The notes: a model not told the origin generated them from the letters alone. A stretch of 7,076 bases of DNA from an uncultured Prevotella sp. (GCA_905210845.1 CAJLYG010000167.1:1-7076); one strand, 5' to 3'; positions 1-6,410 are shown, counted from the first letter of the stretch. Made by a program: numbers and translations.

Positions 1-29
1 AAATTTTGCACGGAACGGAAATTCTTTAA
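1..29 (+). CDS. Possible 3' end of a second HTH-type gene (partial)
   Basis: The frame that ends the HTH gene in repeat copy 2 is also open here and reads ILHGTEIL then TAA at 27-29. Copy 2 reads ILHGTKIL then TAA. Of the two base differences in this stretch, one is synonymous (ATT/ATC) and one changes Glu to Lys. This suggests that a paralogue of the 6069-6410 gene lies just outside the left edge. Only nine codons are visible, so it could instead be a non-coding copy of the promoter block that carried the gene end along. Confidence 0.35.
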
Positions 30-35
30 AGAAAA

Positions 36-67
36 TTAGCGGAGCGCTCTTTTCCTTCGTAAATTTG
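36..67 (+). promoter_or_regulatory. Bacteroidetes-type promoter of peptide 1
   Basis: A TAAATTTG box at 60-67 fits the -7 consensus TAnnTTTG and is followed by C. Exactly 20 bases upstream stands TTAG (36-39) in place of the -33 consensus TTTG, which the second copy of the module retains. The spacer contains the perfect palindrome GAGCGCTC (42-49). Transcription would be expected to begin about 5-10 bases after the -7 box, leaving a leader of roughly 50 bases before the ATG at 128. The imperfect -33 box suggests a weaker or activator-dependent promoter than copy 2. Confidence 0.75.
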
Positions 68-85
68 CAAGTGTAAGTAGTCGAC

Positions 86-105
86 AACTTATGTAAACAC
101 AAGTT
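86..105 (+). promoter_or_regulatory. Dyad in the 5' leader of peptide 1
   Basis: AACTTATGT (86-94) and ACACAAGTT (97-105) are inverted repeats with one mismatch around a 2-base centre. The same structure recurs at 6467-6486 in the second module, where the only change is in the centre (AA to GA). It falls just downstream of the predicted transcription start, so it could be an operator or a leader hairpin. As RNA the loop would have to open to about four bases. Confidence 0.5.
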
Positions 106-127
106 TAATCATTTAATTTCAGTTTCA

Positions 128-307
128 ATGAAAACTACAACAAACAACTATCTGACAGAGATGTCAGTTTCAGAGATGATCCGTGTCAACGGCGGAGAAT
201 CGAAAAAACAGAAACATGAGAGATGGGCAAGATCTTGCATGGCAAATCATATCGGAGGTTCTGTATTCCAGACCCTTGGTCATATCGCAATTGAGATCTT
301 TGGTTAA
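128..307 (+). CDS. Double-glycine leader precursor peptide 1 (putative bacteriocin)
   Basis: A 59-aa peptide with a textbook double-glycine leader. Counting back from Gly23 (-1), there is Gly at -2, Val at -4, Met at -7, Glu at -8 and Met at -12. This is the pattern recognised by C39 peptidases such as the one at 3895-6057. Cleavage after GG (22-23) would release a 36-residue core with a basic N-terminal half (K26, K27, K29, R32, R35), a single Cys37 and a glycine-rich hydrophobic end ending in IEIFG. A second GG at 43-44 lacks the leader pattern before it and is taken as part of the core. The start follows the promoter module directly, and no Shine-Dalgarno sequence is seen. The core does not resemble peptides 2 and 3, and I do not recognise its family. 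An antimicrobial or signalling role is inferred from leader and context. Confidence 0.88.
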   Translation: MKTTTNNYLTEMSVSEMIRVNGGESKKQKHERWARSCMANHIGGSVFQTLGHIAIEIFG

Positions 308-331
308 TTAGATTCCCGACTCAATACTCGT

Positions 332-360
332 AGCCATTGTATTTAAGTAATACGATGGCT
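332..360 (+). terminator. Hairpin between peptide 1 and the CPBP gene
   Basis: AGCCATTGTATT (332-343) pairs with AATACGATGGCT (349-360) over 12 bp with one G-U wobble and a 5-base loop. It is followed only by a weak, interrupted T stretch (TTTATGTAT). It could be a leaky terminator that lowers expression of the downstream CPBP gene relative to the peptide, or an mRNA-stabilising structure at the 3' end of the peptide message. No consensus promoter is seen between the hairpin and the CPBP start at 397. Confidence 0.55.
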
Positions 361-396
361 TTATGTATAATATAAAAAACTAAAGGAACAAGAGTT

Positions 397-1059
397 ATGC
401 CACAAATAAATAAAACAAGGACTATAGGAAGAATTGTATTGTTTTTGATCCTATGTTTCATAGGATCAGTGTTAATATCAGCTCCCTTTGTTTTGCTAAC
501 TGTTAGTAAAAATGGTAATCAGAGAACCGAGCTAATTCCTAATTTAATGATATTAGCTTACTCTACATTCATTCTATTAGCTTTATTCATTGAAAATAAG
601 ATAGAGAAGCTTGAATTGTGGAGTATTGCTAAGTGTACCTTACAAACAAAGGTTGTAATGGCCGCTGTAAGTTTAGGTGTGCTATGGCAGTTAGTAGCTT
701 TGTTGCTATGCAAGATTAGCGGAGAAGCATTTCCTTTCTCTACTAATGAAGGCACTCTATCTCTAATTCTATCGATTATAGCTATGGGATTATTAGGACC
801 ATTTGTAGAGGAGATGCTTTTCAGGAAGTGGCTCGTTGATATGATGGAGAGGGTTGGATTTAAACCTGCTGTTATGATTATTGTCAGTTCTGTCTTGTTT
901 TTTTGCATGCATCTTGGTGACTCTTTTGTGAGAATAGATGCATTGTCTTTCTCTGTACCTATTACTTACTTTTATATTAAATATCATGATGTTAGATATT
1001 GTGTATTAGCTCATACAGTGTGTAATATGATGGGTATTATTATTTCCGTCATTTCATGA
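397..1059 (+). CDS. CPBP-family intramembrane metalloprotease (candidate immunity protein)
   Basis: A 220-aa polytopic membrane protein with about six or seven hydrophobic segments (roughly 11-35, 50-66, 86-105, 119-137, 156-172, 182-195, 200-218). The CPBP/Abi (CAAX protease-like) motifs are all present: EExxxR as E138, E139 and R143 in VEEMLFRKW, then FxxxH ending at H172 in FFCMH, then HxxxN as H206 and N210. The putative zinc site is therefore intact. The start follows AAAGGA (382-387) at a suitable distance. Family members next to class II bacteriocin genes in lactic acid bacteria (for example SkkI and PlnI types) act as self-immunity proteins. The location 89 bp after peptide 1, with no evident promoter of its own, supports that role here. 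The alternative is a peptide-processing or housekeeping prenyl-protease function. The gene appears more AT-rich than the ABC transporter gene, which hints at separate acquisition. Confidence 0.88.
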   Translation: MPQINKTRTIGRIVLFLILCFIGSVLISAPFVLLTVSKNGNQRTELIPNLMILAYSTFILLALFIENKIEKLELWSIAKCTLQTKVVMAAVSLGVLWQLVALLLCKISGEAFPFSTNEGTLSLILSIIAMGLLGPFVEEMLFRKWLVDMMERVGFKPAVMIIVSSVLFFCMHLGDSFVRIDALSFSVPITYFYIKYHDVRYCVLAHTVCNMMGIIISVIS

Positions 1060-1120
1060 GTTGTAATTACCTACAACAACGCATCTTAATAATAGGACTT
1101 TAACAATTATTTTGTCAATC

Positions 1121-1140
1121 GTCTTTGCTCGGATAAAGAC
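1121..1140. promoter_or_regulatory. Inverted repeat over the -33 box of the export operon (possible operator)
   Basis: GTCTTT (1121-1126) and AAAGAC (1135-1140) form a perfect 6-bp inverted repeat around 8 bases, covering the -33 element and the start of the promoter spacer. The position suits a repressor or activator site. It is unlike the GAGCGCTC palindrome in the peptide promoters, so if both are operators they probably bind different proteins. Confidence 0.35.
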
Positions 1141-1155
1141 TTTTGATTATCTTTG
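1124..1155 (+). promoter_or_regulatory. Promoter of the tolC-hlyD-ABC-HTH operon
   Basis: TTTG (1124-1127) is separated by exactly 20 bases from TATCTTTG (1148-1155), which is followed by C. This is a full match to the Bacteroidetes primary sigma consensus. The expected transcription start is near 1160-1165, giving a leader of about 150 bases to the ATG at 1316. No other match of this quality was noticed inside the following operon until the module at 6417. Confidence 0.8.
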
Positions 1156-1315
1156 CAGCCACTTTTAAACTGTTGGTACAAATTCCTTATTCAGTTAGAC
1201 ATTAGACAATAGCAATGGCTCTTGTTTAGTCTTTAAATAGGTCGGGGGCCAAATAGGTGAATAGGTGAATATCATAAAGTCAGAGTATTAATAATAAACT
1301 ATAATTAAAACATAT

Positions 1316-2656
1316 ATGAGATTTAGGAACTGTTGTTCCATTAAAGGTGTGGTCTTGGCATTAGCTTTGTCAGCTACTTCAGCTAAATTATCGGCTGAAG
1401 GGCATGTTTGGACCCTACCAGAATGTATCCATTATGCTTTGTTGAATAACCCTGATATAAAAGTTCAGGAACTGACTTACAAGGACAAAGAGATCGATTA
1501 TAACACAGAGCAGAAAGGGTGGCTCCCAAAGATTTCAGGTACTTCAACCCAGTCTTTTACCTTCGGACGAAGTCTGACGGCAGAAAACACATACGCAAAT
1601 ACAAGCACGAGACAGACGACTCTGTCTGTCAGTGGCGAGATCAATCTGTTTGATGGTTTCCGCAGGCATTATGGCATGAAGATGGCAAGGGAGCTCATGC
1701 GGAAGGAGGAATATTTGTTGAGTCAGGCTAAGTTAGACCTCTCGATGAAAGTAGCAGAAGCTTATATGCAGGTTCTTCTTGGCATGGAGTCGGTAGGTAT
1801 AAATAGTGAGCAGGTGAAAATAGACTCGTTGCAAGCATCACGTTTGAATTATTTTTTTCGTCAGGGTAAGGCAAGCTATGTTGATGTGTCACAGCAACAG
1901 GCTACTCTTCATAATAGTATTGCCAAACTCACGGAAAGTCTAAATCGTTTACGGCTTGATCGGCTTACTTTATGCCAGCTGATGAATCTCGATTATTCAG
2001 AGAACATCTCTGTTGCGAAGTTTAACGAAGAAAGTCTCGGTAAAATGATGCCTGCAACACCTGAGGCTATTTATGAGAACGCCCTTAAGGTCTATCCTGA
2101 GATCATGTCTCAGAAAGCTGCAATATACAGTTCGGAAAATAAGATTAGAGCCTTACGTGCTGACTATTTCCCCCAGTTGTCTTTGGTTGGAGGAGTCGGT
2201 ACAAATTACTATAAGACGAATGGTTATGAAAATGGTTCTCTTAGCGATCAATTAAAGAATAATTTCAGTCAGGAGATACAGCTTCAACTTACCGTTCCTA
2301 TCTTTAATAGATTTGTCACTCGTAATAATATCCGGAAAGCGACTTTAGAAAAGGCTGCTAATGAAATCAGACTGCGTAAGAGTGAGCAGGAACTTTTTAA
2401 GAGCATCTCGCAGGTTTATGTCCGGGCGATGAATGCCTACAGCCAAATTGAGAGTTGCTCAAAGGCGGTAGAGAGCAGTAAGGATGCTTTCAAACTGGTG
2501 ACAAAAAAATATGAATGCGGCAAAGCTACACTTGTAGAGTTTGATGATAGCAAGAATAAACTTCAGAAGTCACTGAGTGCACGTATACAAGCTGTATTCG
2601 AATATATCTATCAGTGTCATTTGCTTCATCTCTTTCAGCATAGACCAATTTCGTAA
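1316..2656 (+). CDS. TolC-family outer membrane efflux channel
   Basis: A 446-aa outer membrane protein that would form the exit duct of a type I secretion system. The N-terminus has basic residues and a hydrophobic stretch (about 11-22), with probable signal peptidase cleavage after LSA at residue 27. The mature part opens with the typical WTLPECIHYALLNNPDI start of TolC/OEP proteins. The two OEP repeats are visible: the first with an outer strand ending in INLFDGFRR (about 109-117) and a long helical hairpin, the second with YPEI, a long helix and ADYFPQLSLVGG followed by LTVPIFNRF. The length is normal for the family and there is no truncation. The start ATG lacks a Shine-Dalgarno sequence. 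The partner adaptor starts 57 bp downstream, so the two are probably co-transcribed. The family assignment is firm; the export substrate is inferred from the C39 transporter in the operon. Confidence 0.95.
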   Translation: MRFRNCCSIKGVVLALALSATSAKLSAEGHVWTLPECIHYALLNNPDIKVQELTYKDKEIDYNTEQKGWLPKISGTSTQSFTFGRSLTAENTYANTSTRQTTLSVSGEINLFDGFRRHYGMKMARELMRKEEYLLSQAKLDLSMKVAEAYMQVLLGMESVGINSEQVKIDSLQASRLNYFFRQGKASYVDVSQQQATLHNSIAKLTESLNRLRLDRLTLCQLMNLDYSENISVAKFNEESLGKMMPATPEAIYENALKVYPEIMSQKAAIYSSENKIRALRADYFPQLSLVGGVGTNYYKTNGYENGSLSDQLKNNFSQEIQLQLTVPIFNRFVTRNNIRKATLEKAANEIRLRKSEQELFKSISQVYVRAMNAYSQIESCSKAVESSKDAFKLVTKKYECGKATLVEFDDSKNKLQKSLSARIQAVFEYIYQCHLLHLFQHRPIS

Positions 2657-2713
2657 TCATTTCATAACTTTTAAAAGCTAACTCGAATAAGACTAAGCAC
2701 TATATTACTTAAT

Positions 2714-3898
2714 ATGAGCAATCCCCAGATACTACCCGAAGAATGGATAGCGGATTCGTTAGAAAATTTTCTTTCTCATCATCATTCTAAAACCAATATC
2801 ATTTATATTGCCGTTGTTATAACGCTGATCATTTTTCTACTGTCGCTACCATTTTTATATGTTGATATTTCTGTTGAAGGAGTAGGTAATATCCGGCCTA
2901 TAAAGGAGAGAAGTACTTTGGTTCCTCCAGTAACAGAGATCGTTGATCACGTCTATGTCAGAGAGGGAGACTTTATCAGGAAAGGAGATCCTCTTATAAA
3001 ATTTAGAACCAAAGCGGCTGATACAAAAATAGAGCATCAGAAATCGATTCAGGAGGATTACCGGCATCAGTGCCATGATCTCGCTTTTCTTGTAAAGGGA
3101 GCTCGTCCCGTTTCTTTTGAAGCTCCCAACCGTGAACAGGAATATCTTAGCTATATCGCCCAGACGAGTCGGATAGAAGCTGATCTCCGCCATTTTAAAA
3201 CTGAATGGTTGCGCAATAAGGCATTGTTTGATGAAAAGCTGATCAGCGAGGAAGAGTACAGCAAGTATTATTACCAGTATGTGGATAAGCTCAATGAGCT
3301 AAAATCTACTAAAGAAAACAGGTTAGCTACGTGGCAGGCAGATCTTACAAGTCTGCGTAACCAACTGAGCGAGACGAAGTCTAATATACAAACCGGTAAG
3401 ATAGACAAACATATGTATGTGCTTCGGGCACCAGTGTCTGGTACACTGGAGTCTTTTAGTGGTATCTATTCGGGCATGCCAGTCCAGGCTGGTAGTCAAC
3501 TGGCAGTTATCAGTCCTCATTCATCACTTTATGCGGAGACATATGTCGAACCCAAAGACATCGCTTTTATCCGGCCGGGGATGCCTGCCAAGATTCAAAT
3601 AGAGGCATTCAACTATAACGAATGGGGAGTGATAGAGGGGAAAGTCGCAAGTGTGTCCTCTGACTATGTGATAGATCGGGCAAACAACTATCTATTTAAG
3701 GTCCGGGTTAAGTTAGACAAAAACTATCTTACATTGCAGAAGACAGGGCAGAGAGGCTATATAAAGAAAGGCATGACAACCGTTGTTCATTTTATGGTAA
3801 CACGCAAGTCTCTTTTTAACCTTATCTTCCAGACTATAGACAGTTGGATTAATCCAACACAATATATCAATCAACCAAATAAGGAAAAGAACGCATGA
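2714..3898 (+). CDS. HlyD-family periplasmic adaptor (membrane fusion protein)
   Basis: A 394-aa adaptor linking the inner membrane ABC exporter to the outer membrane channel. It has a short cytoplasmic N-terminus, one membrane segment (about 29-50), and the first half of a lipoyl-like domain around 68-98 (VYVREGDFIRKGDPL). A helical coiled-coil stretch spans about 140-225, and the second lipoyl half begins at LRAPVSGTLE (237-246). A beta-barrel segment with FIRPGMPAKIQIEAF (285-299) follows. The C-terminus (MVTRKSLFNLIFQTIDSWI) resembles those of HlyD-type adaptors rather than RND adaptors. There is no evident Shine-Dalgarno sequence. Its stop overlaps the ABC exporter start by 4 bp (ATGA), which implies translational coupling and fixed stoichiometry. 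Confidence 0.95.
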   Translation: MSNPQILPEEWIADSLENFLSHHHSKTNIIYIAVVITLIIFLLSLPFLYVDISVEGVGNIRPIKERSTLVPPVTEIVDHVYVREGDFIRKGDPLIKFRTKAADTKIEHQKSIQEDYRHQCHDLAFLVKGARPVSFEAPNREQEYLSYIAQTSRIEADLRHFKTEWLRNKALFDEKLISEEEYSKYYYQYVDKLNELKSTKENRLATWQADLTSLRNQLSETKSNIQTGKIDKHMYVLRAPVSGTLESFSGIYSGMPVQAGSQLAVISPHSSLYAETYVEPKDIAFIRPGMPAKIQIEAFNYNEWGVIEGKVASVSSDYVIDRANNYLFKVRVKLDKNYLTLQKTGQRGYIKKGMTTVVHFMVTRKSLFNLIFQTIDSWINPTQYINQPNKEKNA

Positions 3899-6057
3899 AC
3901 TCACACATAAAGATTAAACAGCAGGATATTACCGATTGCGGAGCAGCCTCACTTGCGTCTGTCTGCGCTTATTACGGTCTGCGCTTTCCTGTAGCAAGAA
4001 TCCGCCAGTATGCCTATACTGACAAGAAGGGAACGAATATCTTGGGATTGGTTAAGGCTGCCGGCAAACTGGGATTCAGCGCGAAAGGTGTGAAGGCTAA
4101 GTTGGAAGCACTTCGGATGATTCCTTTGCCAGCTATTGCCCATGTCATTGTCAATAAGGTATTGCTTCATTTTGTTGTCATCTATAAGGTCAACGACAAG
4201 CATGTCGTATACATGGATCCTGGAGACGGCGAGATGCATAAAAAGAATGTAGAGGAGTTCAAGGAAATGTGGACCGGTATCCTCGTACTTATGGAGCCCA
4301 ATGAGACATTTCGTTCCAGCAAAGAGACGAAAAGCAACTTCGCGAAATTCATGGCTCTTCTGTCGCCTCATCGTAAGGTAATGACAGAAGCTTTTTTCGG
4401 GGCGTTGGTCTGCAGTATATTGGGTCTGTCAACATCGATATATGTGGGCAAGATTACGGATTATGTACTTGTTGACGGGAATCTGAATCTCTTGCGACTG
4501 ATGAGTCTGGCAATGATTGCTATCCTGATACTTCAGGTGTTTATAGGAGCAATGAAAAGCATATTAGCCTTGAAGACAGGACAGAGCATTGATGCTTCGC
4601 TTATCCTTGGATATTACAAGCATATTCTGAAACTACCGCAGCAGTTCTTTGATACGATGCGGGTCGGTGAGATTATATCACGTGTCAACGATGCCGTAAA
4701 GATCAGGACTTTCATTAACGATGTCTTCCTTAACCTTGTCGTTAATGTGCTGATATTGGTAGTCACAGTAGCTGTGATGCTGATCTATTCATGGAAACTG
4801 GCATTGGTGACTTTGTGTGCAGCTCCTTTCTTCTTCCTGATATTCCTGGGATATAATAAACTGAACAAGAAGTACATGCGTAAGATAATGGAGAAGAGTG
4901 CCGACTTGGAGTCTCATTTGGTAGAATCACTCAATGCCATCATCACCATTAAACGGTTTGGATTGGAAAATTTTGCTAATCTGAAGACAGAGAATCGCTT
5001 CGTACGACTTTTGAGAGATACTTATTCGGCTTCTTTCGGTTCAATTTTAACGAGTAATGGTCTTAACTTTGTATCTACAGGCATAACAATAGCCGTATTA
5101 TGGGTGGGTAGTTCGTTTGTAATAGACAAACAGATTACTCCGGGAACGTTGATGATGTTCTATTCCATTATTGGCTATGTTCTTACACCGTTGGAATCGC
5201 TGATCTCCTCCAACCAGCAGTTGCAGGATGCCAACATTGCAGCTCAGCGCCTGTTCCAGATTATGGATCTGGAGCGGGAGGAGAACGAGAATGGAAAGAT
5301 CGAACTTGAAAACGATATGATTGGAGACATTGTCTTCGAAAATGTATCCTTTCGCTATGGCACCCGTAAAGATGTGTTTGACGAATTGAGTCTTACCATC
5401 CGTAAGGGGGAGACTACGGCAGTCGTTGGCGAGAGTGGATCAGGTAAGACTACGATGATGTCTATCTTGCAGCATATTTATCCAGTTAACGAAGGACGCA
5501 TCCTCATTGGTAAATATGACCTTGCACAGATAACAAACAGCAGTCTGCGTAGACATATTGGTTCTGTGCCCCAACAGATAGAGTTGTTTCAGGGAACAGT
5601 GTTGGAGAACATAGCAGTAGGGGATCTGGCGCCAGACGTGCGGAGAGTTACTGACCTGATAATTGAGTTGGGGCTTGAAGATTTTATCAAGGGCTTGCCA
5701 AATGGCATCAACACTTACATAGGTGAGCATGGCGCATCGCTCTCCGGCGGTGAGCGTCAGCGTATTGCTATTGCCCGAGCATTATACAAGGATCCCGATA
5801 TTATCATCTTTGATGAAGCTACCTCTTCACTCGATACTATGTCAGAGAGATATGTAAAGAAGATGATAGAGAAGTTAGCTTCTCAGGGTAAAACCATTAT
5901 ATCTATCGCACATCGATTCAGTACGATCAGAGATGCGCAGCATATCATACTGTTGGCTAATGGTAAGGTCGTTGCTGAAGGCATTCATAATGAACTGCTC
6001 AAGACTTCTGATTCTTATCGAATTCTTTGGCATGGACAGTGTGATGAAATTGACTAA
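3895..6057 (+). CDS. Peptidase-containing ABC transporter (C39 peptidase, bacteriocin exporter)
   Basis: A 720-aa inner membrane protein that should cut double-glycine leaders in the cytoplasm and export the cores. The N-terminal C39 domain (1-135) has catalytic Cys15 in TDCGAAS, the oxyanion Gln9, His92 in LLHFVV and Asp108 in MDPGDG, so it looks active. The ABC membrane domain covers about 160-445 with six hydrophobic segments. The nucleotide-binding domain has Walker A GESGSGKTT (512-520), the Q-loop Gln near 560, signature LSGGE (616-620), Walker B IIIFDEATSSLD (636-647) and the switch His673. The length matches the family (about 700-730). AAGGA at 3881-3885 lies 9 bases before the ATG, one of the few good ribosome sites here. 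The overlap with the hlyD-type gene and the three GG-leader peptides nearby define the role. Confidence 0.97.
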   Translation: MNSHIKIKQQDITDCGAASLASVCAYYGLRFPVARIRQYAYTDKKGTNILGLVKAAGKLGFSAKGVKAKLEALRMIPLPAIAHVIVNKVLLHFVVIYKVNDKHVVYMDPGDGEMHKKNVEEFKEMWTGILVLMEPNETFRSSKETKSNFAKFMALLSPHRKVMTEAFFGALVCSILGLSTSIYVGKITDYVLVDGNLNLLRLMSLAMIAILILQVFIGAMKSILALKTGQSIDASLILGYYKHILKLPQQFFDTMRVGEIISRVNDAVKIRTFINDVFLNLVVNVLILVVTVAVMLIYSWKLALVTLCAAPFFFLIFLGYNKLNKKYMRKIMEKSADLESHLVESLNAIITIKRFGLENFANLKTENRFVRLLRDTYSASFGSILTSNGLNFVSTGITIAVLWVGSSFVIDKQITPGTLMMFYSIIGYVLTPLESLISSNQQLQDANIAAQRLFQIMDLEREENENGKIELENDMIGDIVFENVSFRYGTRKDVFDELSLTIRKGETTAVVGESGSGKTTMMSILQHIYPVNEGRILIGKYDLAQITNSSLRRHIGSVPQQIELFQGTVLENIAVGDLAPDVRRVTDLIIELGLEDFIKGLPNGINTYIGEHGASLSGGERQRIAIARALYKDPDIIIFDEATSSLDTMSERYVKKMIEKLASQGKTIISIAHRFSTIRDAQHIILLANGKVVAEGIHNELLKTSDSYRILWHGQCDEID

Positions 6058-6068
6058 AATTGAAACCT

Positions 6069-6410
6069 ATGTTTATAATTGATGATCTTAAGAGAATCCA
6101 CAAGATTCATAAACTGATTAAAGGGCAGCAGACGGGCTCTCCCGAGGACCTTGCTTCTTTGATCTGTGTATCCCGCCGGGAACTGTATTACATTATAGAG
6201 GTGTTGAAGAATATGGGTGCAGAGATAAATTATAGCAGAGCGAAGCAATCTTTCTGCTATACGAACGCGTTCGATATGGACTTGTCTTTATGCGTGAGCT
6301 ATATCGGGGAGGATGAAATGAACCTGCTCGATGGTGGCACTATACTTTGGAAAACAGACCTCTGCAGGTTCTTCCGTGCAGAAATCTTGCACGGAACGAA
6401 AATTCTTTAA
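6069..6410 (+). CDS. Small HTH-domain protein with a double-glycine-like C-terminus
   Basis: A 113-aa protein from ATG 6069, 11 bases after the exporter stop and so likely in its operon. A TTG at 6060 would add three residues; I prefer the ATG. Residues about 1-60 read as a winged helix-turn-helix of the HTH_11/DeoR type: a leading helix, then TGSPEDLASLICVSRRELYY as helix-turn-helix, then VLKNMGAEINYSR as helix and wing. It may regulate the peptide promoters. The C-terminal part is odd. Residues 70-90, starting at Met70 (ATG 6276), fit a double-glycine leader, with Gly89-Gly90 and Leu, Met, Glu and Ile at -4, -7, -8 and -12. A 23-residue aromatic and basic tail ends in LHGTKIL. The last codons lie within the 109-bp repeat. 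I recall similar small HTH proteins in Bacteroidales but cannot verify this. The regulatory function is inferred. Confidence 0.8.
   Translation: MFIIDDLKRIHKIHKLIKGQQTGSPEDLASLICVSRRELYYIIEVLKNMGAEINYSRAKQSFCYTNAFDMDLSLCVSYIGEDEMNLLDGGTILWKTDLCRFFRAEILHGTKIL
6372..6396 (+). promoter_or_regulatory. 9-bp inverted repeat at the HTH gene end / repeat edge
   Basis: TTCCGTGCA (6372-6380) and TGCACGGAA (6388-6396) are perfect inverted repeats with a 7-base loop. The visible start of the 109-bp repeat falls in the loop only because copy 1 is cut by the window. The right arm is present in copy 1 at 7-15. There is no T run after it, so a simple terminator is unlikely. It lies just upstream of the -33 box at 6417 and may be a binding site for a regulator, possibly the HTH protein itself, or an mRNA hairpin closing the export operon message. 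Confidence 0.5.

Larger units (their letters stand above)
1..109 (+). repeat. 109-bp direct repeat, copy 1 (promoter module)
   Basis: This block matches 6382-6490 at 104 of 109 positions. The differences are at 5, 18, 38, 72 and 95, and the match stops abruptly at 110. The left end is cut by the window, so the true repeat may be longer. It holds a reading-frame end (stop at 27-29), a 12-bp palindrome (22-33), a promoter (36-67) and a dyad (86-105), and lies 18 bp before a double-glycine peptide gene. The second copy sits in the same place relative to another double-glycine peptide. I read it as a duplicated expression cassette rather than an insertion sequence, because no transposase or terminal repeats are seen. 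Confidence 0.95.
1060..1315. other. Intergenic region ahead of the export operon
   Basis: A 256-bp non-coding stretch. It holds a strong promoter (1124-1155), a dyad over the -33 box (1121-1140), a perfect tandem TTAGACA pair (1195-1201 and 1202-1208), and two adjacent ATAGGTGA units (1253-1260 and 1261-1268) that echo AAATAGGT at 1235-1242. The leader before the TolC start at 1316 is long, about 150 bases. I see no further open frame with a double-glycine leader and no tRNA-like fold. Confidence 0.6.

Noticed and set aside
558..987. Minus-strand open frames inside the CPBP gene (558-908, 793-987)
   Set aside because: They lie opposite a clearly coding plus-strand gene with intact motifs and show no recognisable domain or start context.
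1316..1400. Lipoprotein signal, from the Cys-Cys at residues 6-7 of the TolC-type protein
   Set aside because: The cysteines lie before the hydrophobic core, not after it, so there is no lipobox; signal peptidase I cleavage after LSA fits better.
2073..2255. Plus-strand 60-codon frame inside the TolC-type gene
   Set aside because: It lies in another frame of a well-supported gene, lacks a leader motif and looks like composition shadow.
2855..3904. Other open frames within the HlyD-type gene (2855-3193, 3323-3520, 3417-3602, 3713-3904)
   Set aside because: All overlap a complete adaptor gene with clear lipoyl and membrane segments; none has a supporting motif.
3949..4371. Minus-strand 140-codon frame opposite the C39 peptidase domain
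   Set aside because: The plus strand here encodes the catalytic C39 domain; the opposite frame has no recognisable features.
6060..6068. TTG start for the HTH gene, three codons before the ATG
   Set aside because: The ATG at 6069 leaves the whole HTH domain intact and a normal operon gap of 11 bases; TTG starts are uncommon in this group. It cannot be excluded.
5440..6248. Minus-strand frames opposite the ATPase domain and HTH gene
   Set aside because: They are shadows of well-supported genes on the plus strand.
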